This document shows positions 19,097 through 28,499 of a stretch of 64,000 nucleotides of DNA, one piece after another. The translations under genes and the position numbers were made by a program. Each line of letters opens with the position of its first letter. Within the stretch, counting starts at the first letter, position 1. The notes under the pieces were generated by a model. It searched no databases, was not told the origin of the DNA, and worked only from the letters and a program-made list of their open reading frames with translations. This DNA comes from Mesostigma viride (lineage: Eukaryota > Streptophyta > Mesostigmatophyceae > Mesostigmatales > Mesostigmataceae), in the NCBI GenBank assembly GCA_009746045.1, contig RPFO01000059.1, forward strand, positions 1,013,928 to 1,077,927, given 5' to 3'.

Positions 19097-19303
19097 CTAT
19101 TAACCGTGGAACTCCAGGGTAACCAGACTCTTTATTAAAACAATGAGTGGAGCACATACAAAAGGCAGGCCACATCCCGGCCGCCGATGCTCATGGGAAC
19201 ACTTATTGCTTGGCAAAGGCTAGCCTTACCCTTATATCCCTCCCTGGCGATCCATGCCAGGGGCAAAGAACCTAGCATAATGACAGAGAAATGAACAACC
19301 AAA

Positions 19304-22300
19304 TTAGGTGGAGGGCAATTTCAAAATAGCCCGCCAGGCCCGAGGGGGGCAGGCGGCCATGGCCCGAAGAATAACCTCAGGCAGCTGCACCTCCAAACTG
19401 CGGTGCAAGCCCACATAATGGGCAACCGTGGAGCTGCTAAGCCAGCGCCCCCGGCCCTGGATGTCCCCCATGCTGCGACCCGCGAGGAAATCGTGAGTGG
19501 CACCTCCATGCCGCAGCCCGTGAATGGTGAAAATCTGGGCGACCCCCAAGGCCTGACTCGCAGCCTGCCAAATGCGCCGGAATTGCGGGTAGGTGAAAGG
19601 GAACACGGCCTCCCAAGCGTGCTTACCCGCGATGCAGTGACGGAGGATGGTTTCAGACATCACATCTTCTACCACCACTGACTGAGTCTTGCCCTTAGAG
19701 GTCTTGGTAGACCTCAGCAGTAGGGCGCCCCGTTGAGCCGGCCCAAGCCGAACGTCAGGCTGGAGGCGCACATGGCCAACACGGAGGTTCAGCGCCTCCG
19801 AGATTCGCAGGTAATGGCGGAACACGATGACAACCAGCAGGCCCGCAAGGCGCTGACCTTGCATGACCATCGTGCTGGCAAGTGCAAACGCCGCCTCCCA
19901 TGGAATGGGAGGAGGGGCACGGGGGGGCACAAGTGTTTTCCACCCAGCGAGGACGCCACGGGCCAAGTCCCACCGCTTCACCATACCGGGATAATAAAGT
20001 TGCAACCCCATCAAGGCATTGACACACACTTGGCGGCTGTACCCCCGAAAATGAGCCCAGGCGACATACGCACAAAATGTCTCCTCAAGGGTGTCAGCTC
20101 GTGACGATGACCCGTCCGCCCGCCCACCAGCCTCCCACCAAGTCAAGAGGGAATCAAGACCACGACGGTAGGCCAGCAAAGTAGCCGGCTTTACTTTCCC
20201 CTCTAGCAATGGAAGGTAGCTAACAGGTGCAGGGGGCCCCGGGTTAGGATGGATGCCTTCCGCGGTCAGGTCGCGCACCCAGCCTGCCAAGAAAGTCGCC
20301 ATGGATTGGCCGCGAGAAACGCCATCGGCTGGTTGAAGTGCACTCGGCGTCCACACCCACTGGGAACGACTCCCCGTGGCGAGGGTCAGCGCGCACAAGC
20401 GGCGGCACTGCTTGTTGAGCTTGTGGGATGAGGACCGCCCCTTAGCCAAGCAGCCCAACGCCGCGGTGGAGTCCACCAACCTCACCACCCGCTTGCCTCG
20501 GTTTGCCAAGCTGCGCGCACTCCTCTCCACGCCCTTCACTGCAGCCCGCACCTCCTTCTCGTTGATGTGCATCCCCGGATCCCGCCAACGACTCCGGACC
20601 CCAACCCGCCATTGCTGGCTAGTGATTGCTTGTTGCGCCCGCGCGCTCAGTGGCCTAGGGCCAGCGTAGGCCACCTCACTTGGTATGAGCAAAGTCGGGT
20701 ACCCCCGCACCTCTCGTGCCCTCGCCAGCTCCGTCACATCGCCCGGCTCCATGGTTGCGTACACGACACCTTGCCCGTAGGTGGACGCGTCAGATGCAAC
20801 CACCTCACGGGCCAAAGGTGCGCTTCGGTCAACCCTTAGCATGGGAGCCAAGGCCAGGGCACACTCTAACTCCTCCCGCACCCCGGCCCACAGCACCCAG
20901 GATCGCTGCCCCCACCCTTGCAGGCTGATGAATTTGAAACATTGCTGCCAAATGGACAAGCAGCTGCGGCTTAACATCTGCAGCCACAACCACCGCCCCA
21001 AGACGGCAGCCAGCCCCTCGGCCGTAGCTCGGCCTCGAGTGAGTATAGCCTGCGTGTGGGCGATCACAAGGTTGAGCTGCTTGACCGTTGGTTCCAGCAC
21101 GCCGTTCCGTCGGTGCACCACCCCTAGGGCTTCTAGCTCGTCCCCTTCCAGGCTCGCCATCTTAGTCTTCTCCTTAGACGGCACAAGGTTGTTAGGGAGG
21201 TAGCCTTCCTCAATAGCGCGCGTGATGAGCTGGTTCACCGCCTCGCAGGTCCGCCCGTTGCTGGCCACCAAGTCATCAATAGTGATGGACAGCATGGGGG
21301 CAGGGGGGTTTTCCAGGTCAATCTGAAGCTCCCCGGCGCGCTCCTCCTTGTACTCGATGGCCAAGCGCAGTGGCTGGCCACACTCGTCGCGCACCAAGGT
21401 GAGCTCACCTGCGCTTGAGAGGTAGTTGACCTGGCGCCTCGGATCCAGGGCACCGGTCATGTAGAGCACCATCTCATGGATGGCCTCCCCCAGCGCCACC
21501 GCATGGGAATGTCCCATGGCCAGCACCTTGAGCACGGGCCACACCTTCCGCCTGGGCCCTGCCAGACCTACGCTAGTCGACCACACACTAGGAAGCCCTT
21601 GGTAGTCCCACCACCACTCGGGCACCTCGATGGAATAGTAGTATGACACGAGGTCGCTCTTGGCGCAGTAGCACCAGCCTTTGATGTAGACCTCCACGAG
21701 GATGCCCAGGTGGGGTAGCAGGATCTTGGGGGGGTCCACCCACAGCAGGTTGCCCAGCTTCCTGTTGACGATGAACCGAAGCTCACCCACCCCCTTGGCC
21801 ACTCCAAAGCAGCCATCCACCCACTTGGGCCGCCTCTCCCGGAACGCCACCATGCCCACGCCCGCTGCCCGGCTCATGAGCTTGCCCCATTCAGCCATGG
21901 AGCATCCCCGGCTGGGCTTGGGCACATTCCAATACTTTGCGCTCGCCACGACCGCTGGCTTGATGCAGTTCTCTTCGCTGGCATATATCTCCCGCCAGCT
22001 CGGCCGCATAGCCAACAGGTCGAGCAGCCGTGCCTTCCCCGCCACCTCCGCCTTTGGTAGACTCACCGCGTCCGCGCGCAGTTGTTCATACTTATTCTGC
22101 TTCCCATATATTGCATCAGCACCTTCTTGCTCCTGGCCTGTCGCAACGCCCCCTACGCGGCGACTGTGCCAGGTGCAGTGCCTCTTGACCCTCGCAAGGG
22201 CCTCCTCCCTCCCCTTAGAGCACGCCCCTCTAGGGTTAGGAGGAGGGTCTTGCCCCCCTCCCCACAGCCAATTAAGCCAACGCACTACCTTGCATTGCAG

Positions 22301-22558
22301 TGTGTACTCGCGGTGGCGGCGCGTGGCACGCTGTCGCCGGCGTGCCGATCTCACCCTGCCCCACGCGGTGTACGCTGGCCTAAGTGGGTATGGCAGCGGG
22401 AAAAGGGAGCGGTCCCGCTGGGATTCTATTTCCCTACTTGTTGAGCCTTGCTGAGCTTGTCCAAGAGGATGGCAGTTTGGAGAGCTGCCTTGACAGCCGG
22501 GGTGGCTGACAGTGCAGCCTCCTCCCCCAATGGCAGGAGGTGGCTGGCCACCTTCCAC
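19304..22558 (-). CDS. DIRS polyprotein: reverse transcriptase, RNase H, tyrosine recombinase
   Basis: A frame of 1084 residues. The RT region is at about residues 250-530, with the catalytic SITIDDLVASN near 429. The RNase H region has VVASDASTYG near 588 and RLVDSTAALG later. An HPNPGP motif lies near 768. A tyrosine recombinase occupies the last 300 residues, with RISEALNLR near 918, HGLRHGGATHDF near 1010 and the HYVGLHRS tyrosine near 1046. RT, RNase H and recombinase in one frame fit DIRS-like elements. The frame overlaps the Gag-like frame by about 125 bases. Confidence 0.9.
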   Translation of the reverse strand: MEGGQPPPAIGGGGCTVSHPGCQGSSPNCHPLGQAQQGSTSREIESQRDRSLFPLPYPLRPAYTAWGRVRSARRRQRATRRHREYTLQCKVVRWLNWLWGGGQDPPPNPRGACSKGREEALARVKRHCTWHSRRVGGVATGQEQEGADAIYGKQNKYEQLRADAVSLPKAEVAGKARLLDLLAMRPSWREIYASEENCIKPAVVASAKYWNVPKPSRGCSMAEWGKLMSRAAGVGMVAFRERRPKWVDGCFGVAKGVGELRFIVNRKLGNLLWVDPPKILLPHLGILVEVYIKGWCYCAKSDLVSYYYSIEVPEWWWDYQGLPSVWSTSVGLAGPRRKVWPVLKVLAMGHSHAVALGEAIHEMVLYMTGALDPRRQVNYLSSAGELTLVRDECGQPLRLAIEYKEERAGELQIDLENPPAPMLSITIDDLVASNGRTCEAVNQLITRAIEEGYLPNNLVPSKEKTKMASLEGDELEALGVVHRRNGVLEPTVKQLNLVIAHTQAILTRGRATAEGLAAVLGRWLWLQMLSRSCLSIWQQCFKFISLQGWGQRSWVLWAGVREELECALALAPMLRVDRSAPLAREVVASDASTYGQGVVYATMEPGDVTELARAREVRGYPTLLIPSEVAYAGPRPLSARAQQAITSQQWRVGVRSRWRDPGMHINEKEVRAAVKGVERSARSLANRGKRVVRLVDSTAALGCLAKGRSSSHKLNKQCRRLCALTLATGSRSQWVWTPSALQPADGVSRGQSMATFLAGWVRDLTAEGIHPNPGPPAPVSYLPLLEGKVKPATLLAYRRGLDSLLTWWEAGGRADGSSSRADTLEETFCAYVAWAHFRGYSRQVCVNALMGLQLYYPGMVKRWDLARGVLAGWKTLVPPRAPPPIPWEAAFALASTMVMQGQRLAGLLVVIVFRHYLRISEALNLRVGHVRLQPDVRLGPAQRGALLLRSTKTSKGKTQSVVVEDVMSETILRHCIAGKHAWEAVFPFTYPQFRRIWQAASQALGVAQIFTIHGLRHGGATHDFLAGRSMGDIQGRGRWLSSSTVAHYVGLHRSLEVQLPEVILRAMAACPPRAWRAILKLPST

Positions 22559-23480
22559 CCCCCCCTCCTTGCCCTTCCACCTGCAGCAAGGCCGCCACCA
22601 CCCTCATTAGGTACTCCATGCCCACAAGCTCCCCGGCTGCTGAGCCCAGCTCCTTGAGAAGGGTGTCCATGGCCAATGCAATGTTCATGACAATTTTCCT
22701 GTTCTCCATGTTCCGCCAATTTCCAGGCTTTACCGTCATGACCCACGACCGGATTCCCATCCCATTGTCGCTGGCGTCCTCCAACACCCCCGGCAGCACC
22801 CGCTCCGAAACCCGATATTTCACGCTCTTGGCTCGGCTTGGCAGCGCCACCCCTTTCGAGGCCTTGAAGTGGCTTCCCGCCCCCTCCATTCCTCCCAGCG
22901 CTGCCTTCAAACCTTGCATGAATTTCTCGGCTGCGACCTCCCCCTCCTCGTCCTCCTCGTCGTCCTGATTTTCGGTTTCCGGAGGTGCCCCAACGAATGT
23001 CGCCAACCTCGCCCTCATTTCCTTTCCGACAGCCCCCCCACCTGCCGAAACCTTGGCCGCGCCTTTCGGCTTGGCCATTTTTCGCTGCGCAGGTGTCGTT
23101 GGTGGCAGCGCCTGATCCTCCTCCTCGTCCGCCGCGAGATCTGCCACGGCCAGCAGTTTTGCCACCAACGTTCCGTTTGGGTCACGTGCGTCCAACACGT
23201 CGCCAACATCAACGTGATCGGCCAGCAACTGCACGACAGACTTCAGCTGGCTCGAGCTCCACGAGCTGGCGTCCGTCACCCAGTCCTCGGCACCGAAGAC
23301 CTGCTCGACTGCCCCCACCGCCTCTGCGGGGCTGATGCACTTGGCGAGCAGAGTGGCGAGCTGCTTCTTTTTGGCGCTGAAGGCGACTGGCGCGTGACTG
23401 GCGGCAGCAGCCCGCGGTGTGGGCGTCCCGTCCTCCCCGCGCGCTGCCTGCCCTCCTGTAGCTTTGCGCCCCTTCGGCAT
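22434..23480 (-). CDS. Gag-like protein of the DIRS element
   Basis: A 348-residue frame upstream of, and overlapping, the polyprotein on the same strand. It is basic and Ala-rich at the N-terminus (MPKGRKATGGQAARGEDGTP), has a helical middle (LATLLAKCISPAEAVGAVEQ) and an acidic stretch (NQDDEEDEEGEVAAEKFMQG). No zinc knuckle is seen. Position and composition fit the first open frame of DIRS elements; the sequence itself is not diagnostic. Confidence 0.65.
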   Translation of the reverse strand: MPKGRKATGGQAARGEDGTPTPRAAAASHAPVAFSAKKKQLATLLAKCISPAEAVGAVEQVFGAEDWVTDASSWSSSQLKSVVQLLADHVDVGDVLDARDPNGTLVAKLLAVADLAADEEEDQALPPTTPAQRKMAKPKGAAKVSAGGGAVGKEMRARLATFVGAPPETENQDDEEDEEGEVAAEKFMQGLKAALGGMEGAGSHFKASKGVALPSRAKSVKYRVSERVLPGVLEDASDNGMGIRSWVMTVKPGNWRNMENRKIVMNIALAMDTLLKELGSAAGELVGMEYLMRVVAALLQVEGQGGGGGRWPATSCHWGRRLHCQPPRLSRQLSKLPSSWTSSARLNK

Positions 23481-24001
23481 TGCTGCTCAGGGCCAAAAAT
23501 GGCTCCGACAGTACAGGTTCGTCAAACCAGAGGTTCGTTTCCCCTGGCTTGCTGTCGCCGCCCTCGTGAAAAGAAAAGAGGCCGACCTTAGCTAGGTGGG
23601 TTTGTTTTTGTCCTTTTTTGCGTGTCATGCGGCCTTGGCCCGGACGGCATTTTTTCGCCACGCAAATGTTGCGTCTGAACAAATGACGCAATGTGGCGTT
23701 CTAATTGCCGGCAGCTTACGTAAGGCTGCCGGGGCTATTAGGTCACATATTGCGTGAGAGAAAGAATCTAGATCTAGTTAATCACTACGCCATGAGCCAA
23801 GAAACCTAGACAGTGGCAGGTTTATATCTCAACGTAGCTCCTGCCACCTGGCCAAGAAAAACTGGCCAAAGCTTTGGCCACGACTGATCCGGATCAGGCC
23901 GCACCGGCCTCAAAAGGTATGTCACGTGAACCCAATAACCTAGCTATAGCGGCTACCCTTCCATCTCACTATAAAGAAACTATGTTCAGAGAACCACGAT
24001 T

Positions 24002-24480
24002 GCGCCAACGGCCGTTGGAACCTGGAAATTTGGGTGATATTTTTCTTGCGCCAACGGCCGTTGGAACCTGGAAATTAGGGCGTGATTTTTCTCGCGCCAA
24101 CGGCCGTTGGAACCTGGAAATTAGGGTGTCATTTTCATTCGCCAACGGCCGTTGGAACCTGGAAATTAGGGTGTGATTTTTCTCGCGCCAACGGCCGTAA
24201 GAAACTGGAAATTTGGGTGATATTTTTCTTGCGCCAACGGCCGTTGGAGTCTGGAAATTAGGGTGTCATTTTTCTTGCGCCAACGGCCGTTGGAGTCTGG
24301 AAATTAGGGTGTCATTTTTCATTCGCCAACGGCCGTTGGAACCTGGAAAATAGGGTGTGATTTTTCTTGCGCCAACGGCCGTTGGAGGCTGGAAATTAGG
24401 GTGTCATTTTTCAATCGCCAACGGCCGTTGGACTCTTGAAATTAGGGCTTGATTTTTGTTCGGGAACGGCCGATCTTCCA
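24002..24480. repeat. Palindrome array 3: about 11 units, right part of the split array
   Basis: Units of 45-47 bp with the same core, including GAACCTGG, GAGTCTGG and GAGGCTGG variants and one CGGCCGTAAGAAACTGG unit near 24190. The array fades out with a half palindrome (GGGAACGGCCGATC) at about 24462. Confidence 0.93.
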
Positions 24481-24582
24481 AAGTGAGGGGACAAAATGTC
24501 AGGTCGTGTGTTGTATGACAGTTTTTTTGTTTCAAACATTGTGACTCATGCATGCAGGGGAGAGAGGCGCACCGGAGGGTTG

Positions 24583-25065
24583 CCCTGATCGGAGGGGGCC
24601 GGGCTGAATGCAGAAGACGAGGCCGTTTCCAAAAAGTCGAGGGGGACGGCGCTGCTGGAAGTGCACAACTATTTCAAGACGCACATGGAGGAATCCTGGA
24701 ATAAGCCGGAGGTGCCCCTGCAGGACCAGAAAGAAATATGGAATTTGATTCATGGAGTTTCAAGCAGCACTGAGAAGGCAAGGAAGGAAGGGGAGGGGGA
24801 GGAGGGTGGTGAGGAGCGGGTTGGAGGGCGTTTGAACGAGGGTGGTTTGTCCGAATCGGAGAAAACCCAAGTCTACGACTTCATCTCGGCTGTGAAGGAT
24901 GAAACGATCACGTCGGACGGGAGTAGATGTGGAATACCGATTGAGGACAAGCTGGCCAAGGAGCTTGCAGAGTTTCTGGACATCGTGGCCGCGGACAAGC
25001 TGGACGGGGAGGGAAGGGTTATGAGGAAGGGGGGGGGATCAAACAGGAAGGGTGGAGGAGTTTAG
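24583..25065 (+). CDS. Unrecognised acidic protein (start uncertain)
   Basis: The frame is open from about 24583 to the stop at 25063-25065. There is no ATG before 24685 (MEESWNKPEVPLQDQKEIWN), so either translation starts there or an upstream exon joins at the acceptor-like CATGCATGCAG near 24556. The protein has a charged low-complexity stretch (EGEGEEGGEERVGGRLNEGG), then a helical segment (QVYDFISAVKDETITSDGSR, KLAKELAEFLDIVAADKLDG) and a Gly/Lys-rich end. No domain is recognised. It lies 27 bases before the next gene on the same strand, so the two may be one transcription unit. Confidence 0.5.
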
Positions 25066-25091
25066 CCCGCTTTCGATTATGGCCGTCTATC

Positions 25092-27746
25092 ATGGCAACC
25101 GTGAAGGCCAAACACGTTCCTCCTCAGTGCTTGTATGACCTGACATACATGGCCAAGATCTTCTGGGAGGTGATGGTCCACCTTTTCATGATCTACAAGT
25201 CTGAATCTGGGAAGTACCCCAACGCACGCGAGCTCGGCTGGTTGCCGATGCAGCCTTCGGAATCCGACAGCGCCCTTCAGAGGGTGGCCGATACGGTCGC
25301 TGTAGCTGCCAAGAGAATAAGGGTGGCTATCAGGCCAACTGGGAGGGACGATTCCACCTTCCCACTTGCACTGCTGGAGAGGACGAATTTGACGACCAAG
25401 AAGGAAACGACATGGGCAATCCTGACTGCGCCCGAACCCCCAACCGAGCAGGCTGTGGTGCCCCAACCCGTACAGCCTGTGGCGGGGGCTGTGGTGGTGA
25501 CGGGGGCTGTGCCGGAGGAAGGCGAAGCCGAACATGCGGAGGCAGAGGACGTCCAGTCGGGTCGCCAAAAAAGGTTGGGGGAGAAGCGGGAACCCACGCG
25601 GAAGTTTGGGTCGGAGGAGATGGCATCCGAAATCGAGCAGCAGGGCCCGTGGACTTCTAAGGAAGTTTACGGGTCTGAGGGGGAGCCGATCTGTGAGTTC
25701 ACTATGAAGACTTTCGCGTGGGAGACGGGCGACGGGCCGACACGGTTGGCTCAACTGGTAAAAAATGCAATGGAAGGGTTCGAATTTGTTTCGGGGAATA
25801 AGGAGGGGAAGGGAACCGAGGAACGGCCGGATATCAAGAATGGGGTAGTGTTGCTGAATTTGGGACACCACGCCAAGCTGTGGGACGATAAGGAATTGTT
25901 GAAGGGTCACAAGGGTGCGTGGGTGGAGAAACGGGACTGGAAGGCGGCGGAGGATTGTGGAGATTTCAAGGGTGTGAAAGACGAATGGTCGCATGTACTA
26001 GGCGATTTGACGTCTCGGGGACGGGCCGAGGACGTCAGCCCACCCGTGATCTTCATTGGGTCAAAGGAGCAGGTGGATGGCTTTAAGGTCCTTCTGAAGG
26101 TACTTGGGAAGCGGCCAGCGGAGGATTTTTCCAATCCCAACGGCCGTTCGGGCAAGGAAATTGCGGGTGGAGCCCAGAAGCGTCCGCTGGAGAAGTCAGG
26201 CGGTGCCACCAAAAAGAAACGGCGGAAGCGCGCTGTCCAGGAGACCCCCGCGCCCGAAGACGTCTCAATGGGGACGCCCTACCCTCATGATGTCGGCGTT
26301 CTCCCGGAGGGGGATGATGAGGATGTCGGGTCACAGGGGGGTGATGATGGGGAGGGCGGTGATGAGGGGGGCGGGAATGAGGGTGGTGATAAGGGGGGCG
26401 GGTCGAAGGACGGAGAGGGGGGGGTTCGAAGGGCGGAGAGGGGGCGGGTCGAAGGGCGGAGAGGGGGGGGGTCCAAGGACGGAGATGGGGGGGGGGGAAG
26501 GGCGGAGAGGGGAGGGGTCGAAGGGCGGAGAGGGGGCGGGTCGAAGGGCGGAGAGGGGGGCGGGTCGAAGGGCGGAGAGGGGGGCGGGTCGACGGGGGCT
26601 GTTGAGGGGGCGTGTCGACCGGCGCATCGGGTTCAGGGGGGGAGGGGGGGGGAGGGGAGGGAGGCTCGAAGGGGAATTCGGGGGCGTCGGGGGGGGGGGT
26701 GTTGGGGCGTGCCGTCGACTACTGCAAAAAGCTCCTTTCGCCTGGCGGGCACGTTCGATCAAGAGCAACGGCTAGTCATCTGTCAAAGGGTAAGTTAATC
26801 TGAGTGAATATGGTCAGTTAAATTATGATGTTTGCATATTCTCAAGTTTGATTTGCGAATGTAATGATAACTAATTGCGCCGCTCGTCATTGCTTGTCCC
26901 ACCCACAGGTGACGAGTCTGAAGAGGAGCCGCCAAAGGATGACGCGCATGGCGGCCCACCCAAAGGGTTTGAGGAAGATTCGGAAGAATCGGAAGAATCG
27001 GAACCTGAGGAGGAAGCGCCACCTGAGGAGGAAGCGCCACATGCACGTGTCACAGTTACCGCAACCCAGCCCAAGCCACTAGACAAGAAAGTGCCACCAC
27101 CAAGTTGGCAGCCTTGGATGGAGAATCTGGAAGGTGGGGGGGGGGGAAACGGGCCGTGCCCCGCTCGCCTGTTGGATGTCCGGTTTCGGTATTGTGCAAG
27201 CACGGTGGTGAATTTTGCCAGTATCGGAAGAACAAAAACAAAAACCATGATACGTTGTGGAAGCCCACGTGGGCTGCTGATTCGGTGGATAAACTCAATT
27301 CAGACCCAATGAAGCTGGTGCCTGATTTCCACGTCGACACGTTCCTGGTGCATGGAGTCGTTCGAAAGGTGGATACTAAAACGGGCGTGTGGTACATTAA
27401 ATTTTGGGCAGAAGGGTGTGACGAAAAGGGAATCTGGATTAATAGGAAGCAGGGGACGATGCCCAACAGAATTTTCCCGGTACAACAAGACGAGATGCGG
27501 AACTGTTTCAAGCCACCTGAGGGAACGTATTTGGAGTGGTGGATGGACAAGGGGTACTTCCCGGCGACCAGATCTTCCCCAGCGACCAGATCTTCCCCAC
27601 GACTCCAAGATAAGGGGGGAGACCAAGCCGCAGGGCAGGGCAAACGAAAACCTAAAGGGAAGGCTGGCGCAGATGAGCGGGAGGGGGGTGTAAAGAAGCC
27701 CAGCGGACGGGCACCTGTAAAGAAACGCCTGTTAGTAGATAGTTAG
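25092..27746 (+). CDS. Large unrecognised nuclear-type protein, two exons, frame changes in G-rich tracts
   Basis: From MATVKAKHVPPQCLYDLTYM the frame is good to about residue 400: a globular region (VVLLNLGHHAKLWDDKELLK, VIFIGSKEQVDGFKVLLKVL) and a basic nuclear signal (GGATKKKRRKRA). A Gly-rich repeat follows (about 26335-26690). The frame best joined to exon 2 reads RAVDYCKKLLSPGGHVRSRA and ends at 26788-26789, donor GTAAGT. Intron to 26908 (CACCCACAG). Exon 2 is acidic (DESEEEPPKDD, EESEESEPEEEAPPEEE). After the G-run near 27140 the next frame gives WKPTWAADSVDKLNSDPMKL and VHGVVRKVDTKTGVWYIKFW, a compact beta-rich, perhaps Tudor/BAH-like module, and ends KKRLLVDS. It may be a chromatin-type protein, but the family is not recognised. 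Confidence 0.5.
26137..26150. promoter_or_regulatory. Palindrome core inside a coding region
   Basis: CCAACGGCCGTTCG lies inside the large gene, where it is read as Pro-Asn-Gly-Arg-Ser. It is the last copy of the core I find in the window. Confidence 0.5.
26335..26690. repeat. G-rich minisatellite within the large gene
   Basis: Imperfect units around GGGCGGGTCGAAGGGCGGAGAG, with long G runs. It encodes Gly-rich sequence in the gene frame. Runs of up to eight or nine G make length errors likely. Confidence 0.8.
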
Positions 27747-28237
27747 ATAGCTTACTTGATCTGAACTCGTGTACATTTGTAAAGATCGATCTGTACATCT
27801 GTCTCCAGAGCATTAACTTGAATATTCAAAGTTCAAGTGGGAATTACTGGTTGGGTTGTGCACAGGCTTGTGCACAATTTTGGCAATAATTATAATTCGT
27901 TCTATAAATAGAACTCGCGGGGTCGTGGAGAGGGTTGTGCAATTGTAAATAATCTACAACTTGTCTCACTTGCTTACCCTCCGAGTGCATGACACTTTGA
28001 CAAAAACAGCCAATTTTACCACGACTTGAATAAATTTTAATAAATGTTAATAAATTTTAATAAATTTAAGCAATCTAGTAATGAAAAGTGCACGCGGAAA
28101 GCGCACCACTGACCAAATGGCATGAAATGGTAATGATTTCATGTGGAAACGCATTCACAATGAGCATCAATTGTCATGTATTTGTTGAAATGGCGTCTCC
28201 TCAAGTAATAAAATTTGGCATGGGTATTGTAGATTGA
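27747..28237. other. AT-rich intergenic stretch
   Basis: It contains TTGTAAAG soon after the stop of the large gene (compatible with a TGTAA-type polyadenylation signal) and a small repeat of AATAAATTTT near 28030. No gene is seen. It marks the change from the palindrome-bearing to the palindrome-free compartment. Confidence 0.5.
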
Positions 28238-28252
28238 TTGTGGGCCCCCCCG

Positions 28253-28396
28253 GCTATCTACACGCTATCTACAAGCTATCTACAAGCTATCTACAAGCTA
28301 TCTACAAGCTATCTATACAAGCTATCTACAAGCTATCTACAAGCTATCTACAAGCTATCTACAAGCTATCTACAAGCTATCTACAAGCTATCTACA
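28253..28396. repeat. 11 bp tandem repeat AAGCTATCTAC, about 13 copies
   Basis: Near-perfect array; one unit is extended by TATAC. It sits just before the LINE remnant. Confidence 0.95.
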
Positions 28397-28499
28397 AAAC
28401 AGTCCTACTATAGATCTATATGGCCTGCCCGCGACCATAGGGGTCTTGTCTAGTTAATTAATTTGACACGGTCCTGAGTCTGGGAGGCTCGATCTTTGG

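Larger units (their letters stand above)
19097..24001 (-). mobile_element. DIRS-type tyrosine-recombinase retrotransposon, looks whole, very young
   Basis: A 4.9 kb element on the minus strand with two long open frames: a Gag-like protein (22434-23480) and a polyprotein (19304-22558). It lies inside a palindrome unit, between GATTTTTCTT and GCGCCAACGG, with no clear target-site duplication, as expected when a tyrosine recombinase rather than an integrase inserts the DNA. Its ends match those of the adjacent 594 bp copy base for base as far as I can read. This places the insertion in the recent past. The family (DIRS, order RT-RNase H-YR) is known from many algae. Confidence 0.9.

Noticed and set aside
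16547-24480. Palindrome arrays as a CRISPR array
   Set aside because: Repeat and inter-repeat parts are both conserved, units are 45-46 bp with no unique spacers, there are no cas genes, and the genome is eukaryotic.
1-27746. Endogenous giant-virus segment (compact genes, MYND and F-box proteins, hairpin-like palindromes)
   Set aside because: No hallmark viral gene (capsid, polymerase B, packaging ATPase, late transcription factor) is seen and one gene has a probable spliceosomal intron. It remains a weak alternative only.
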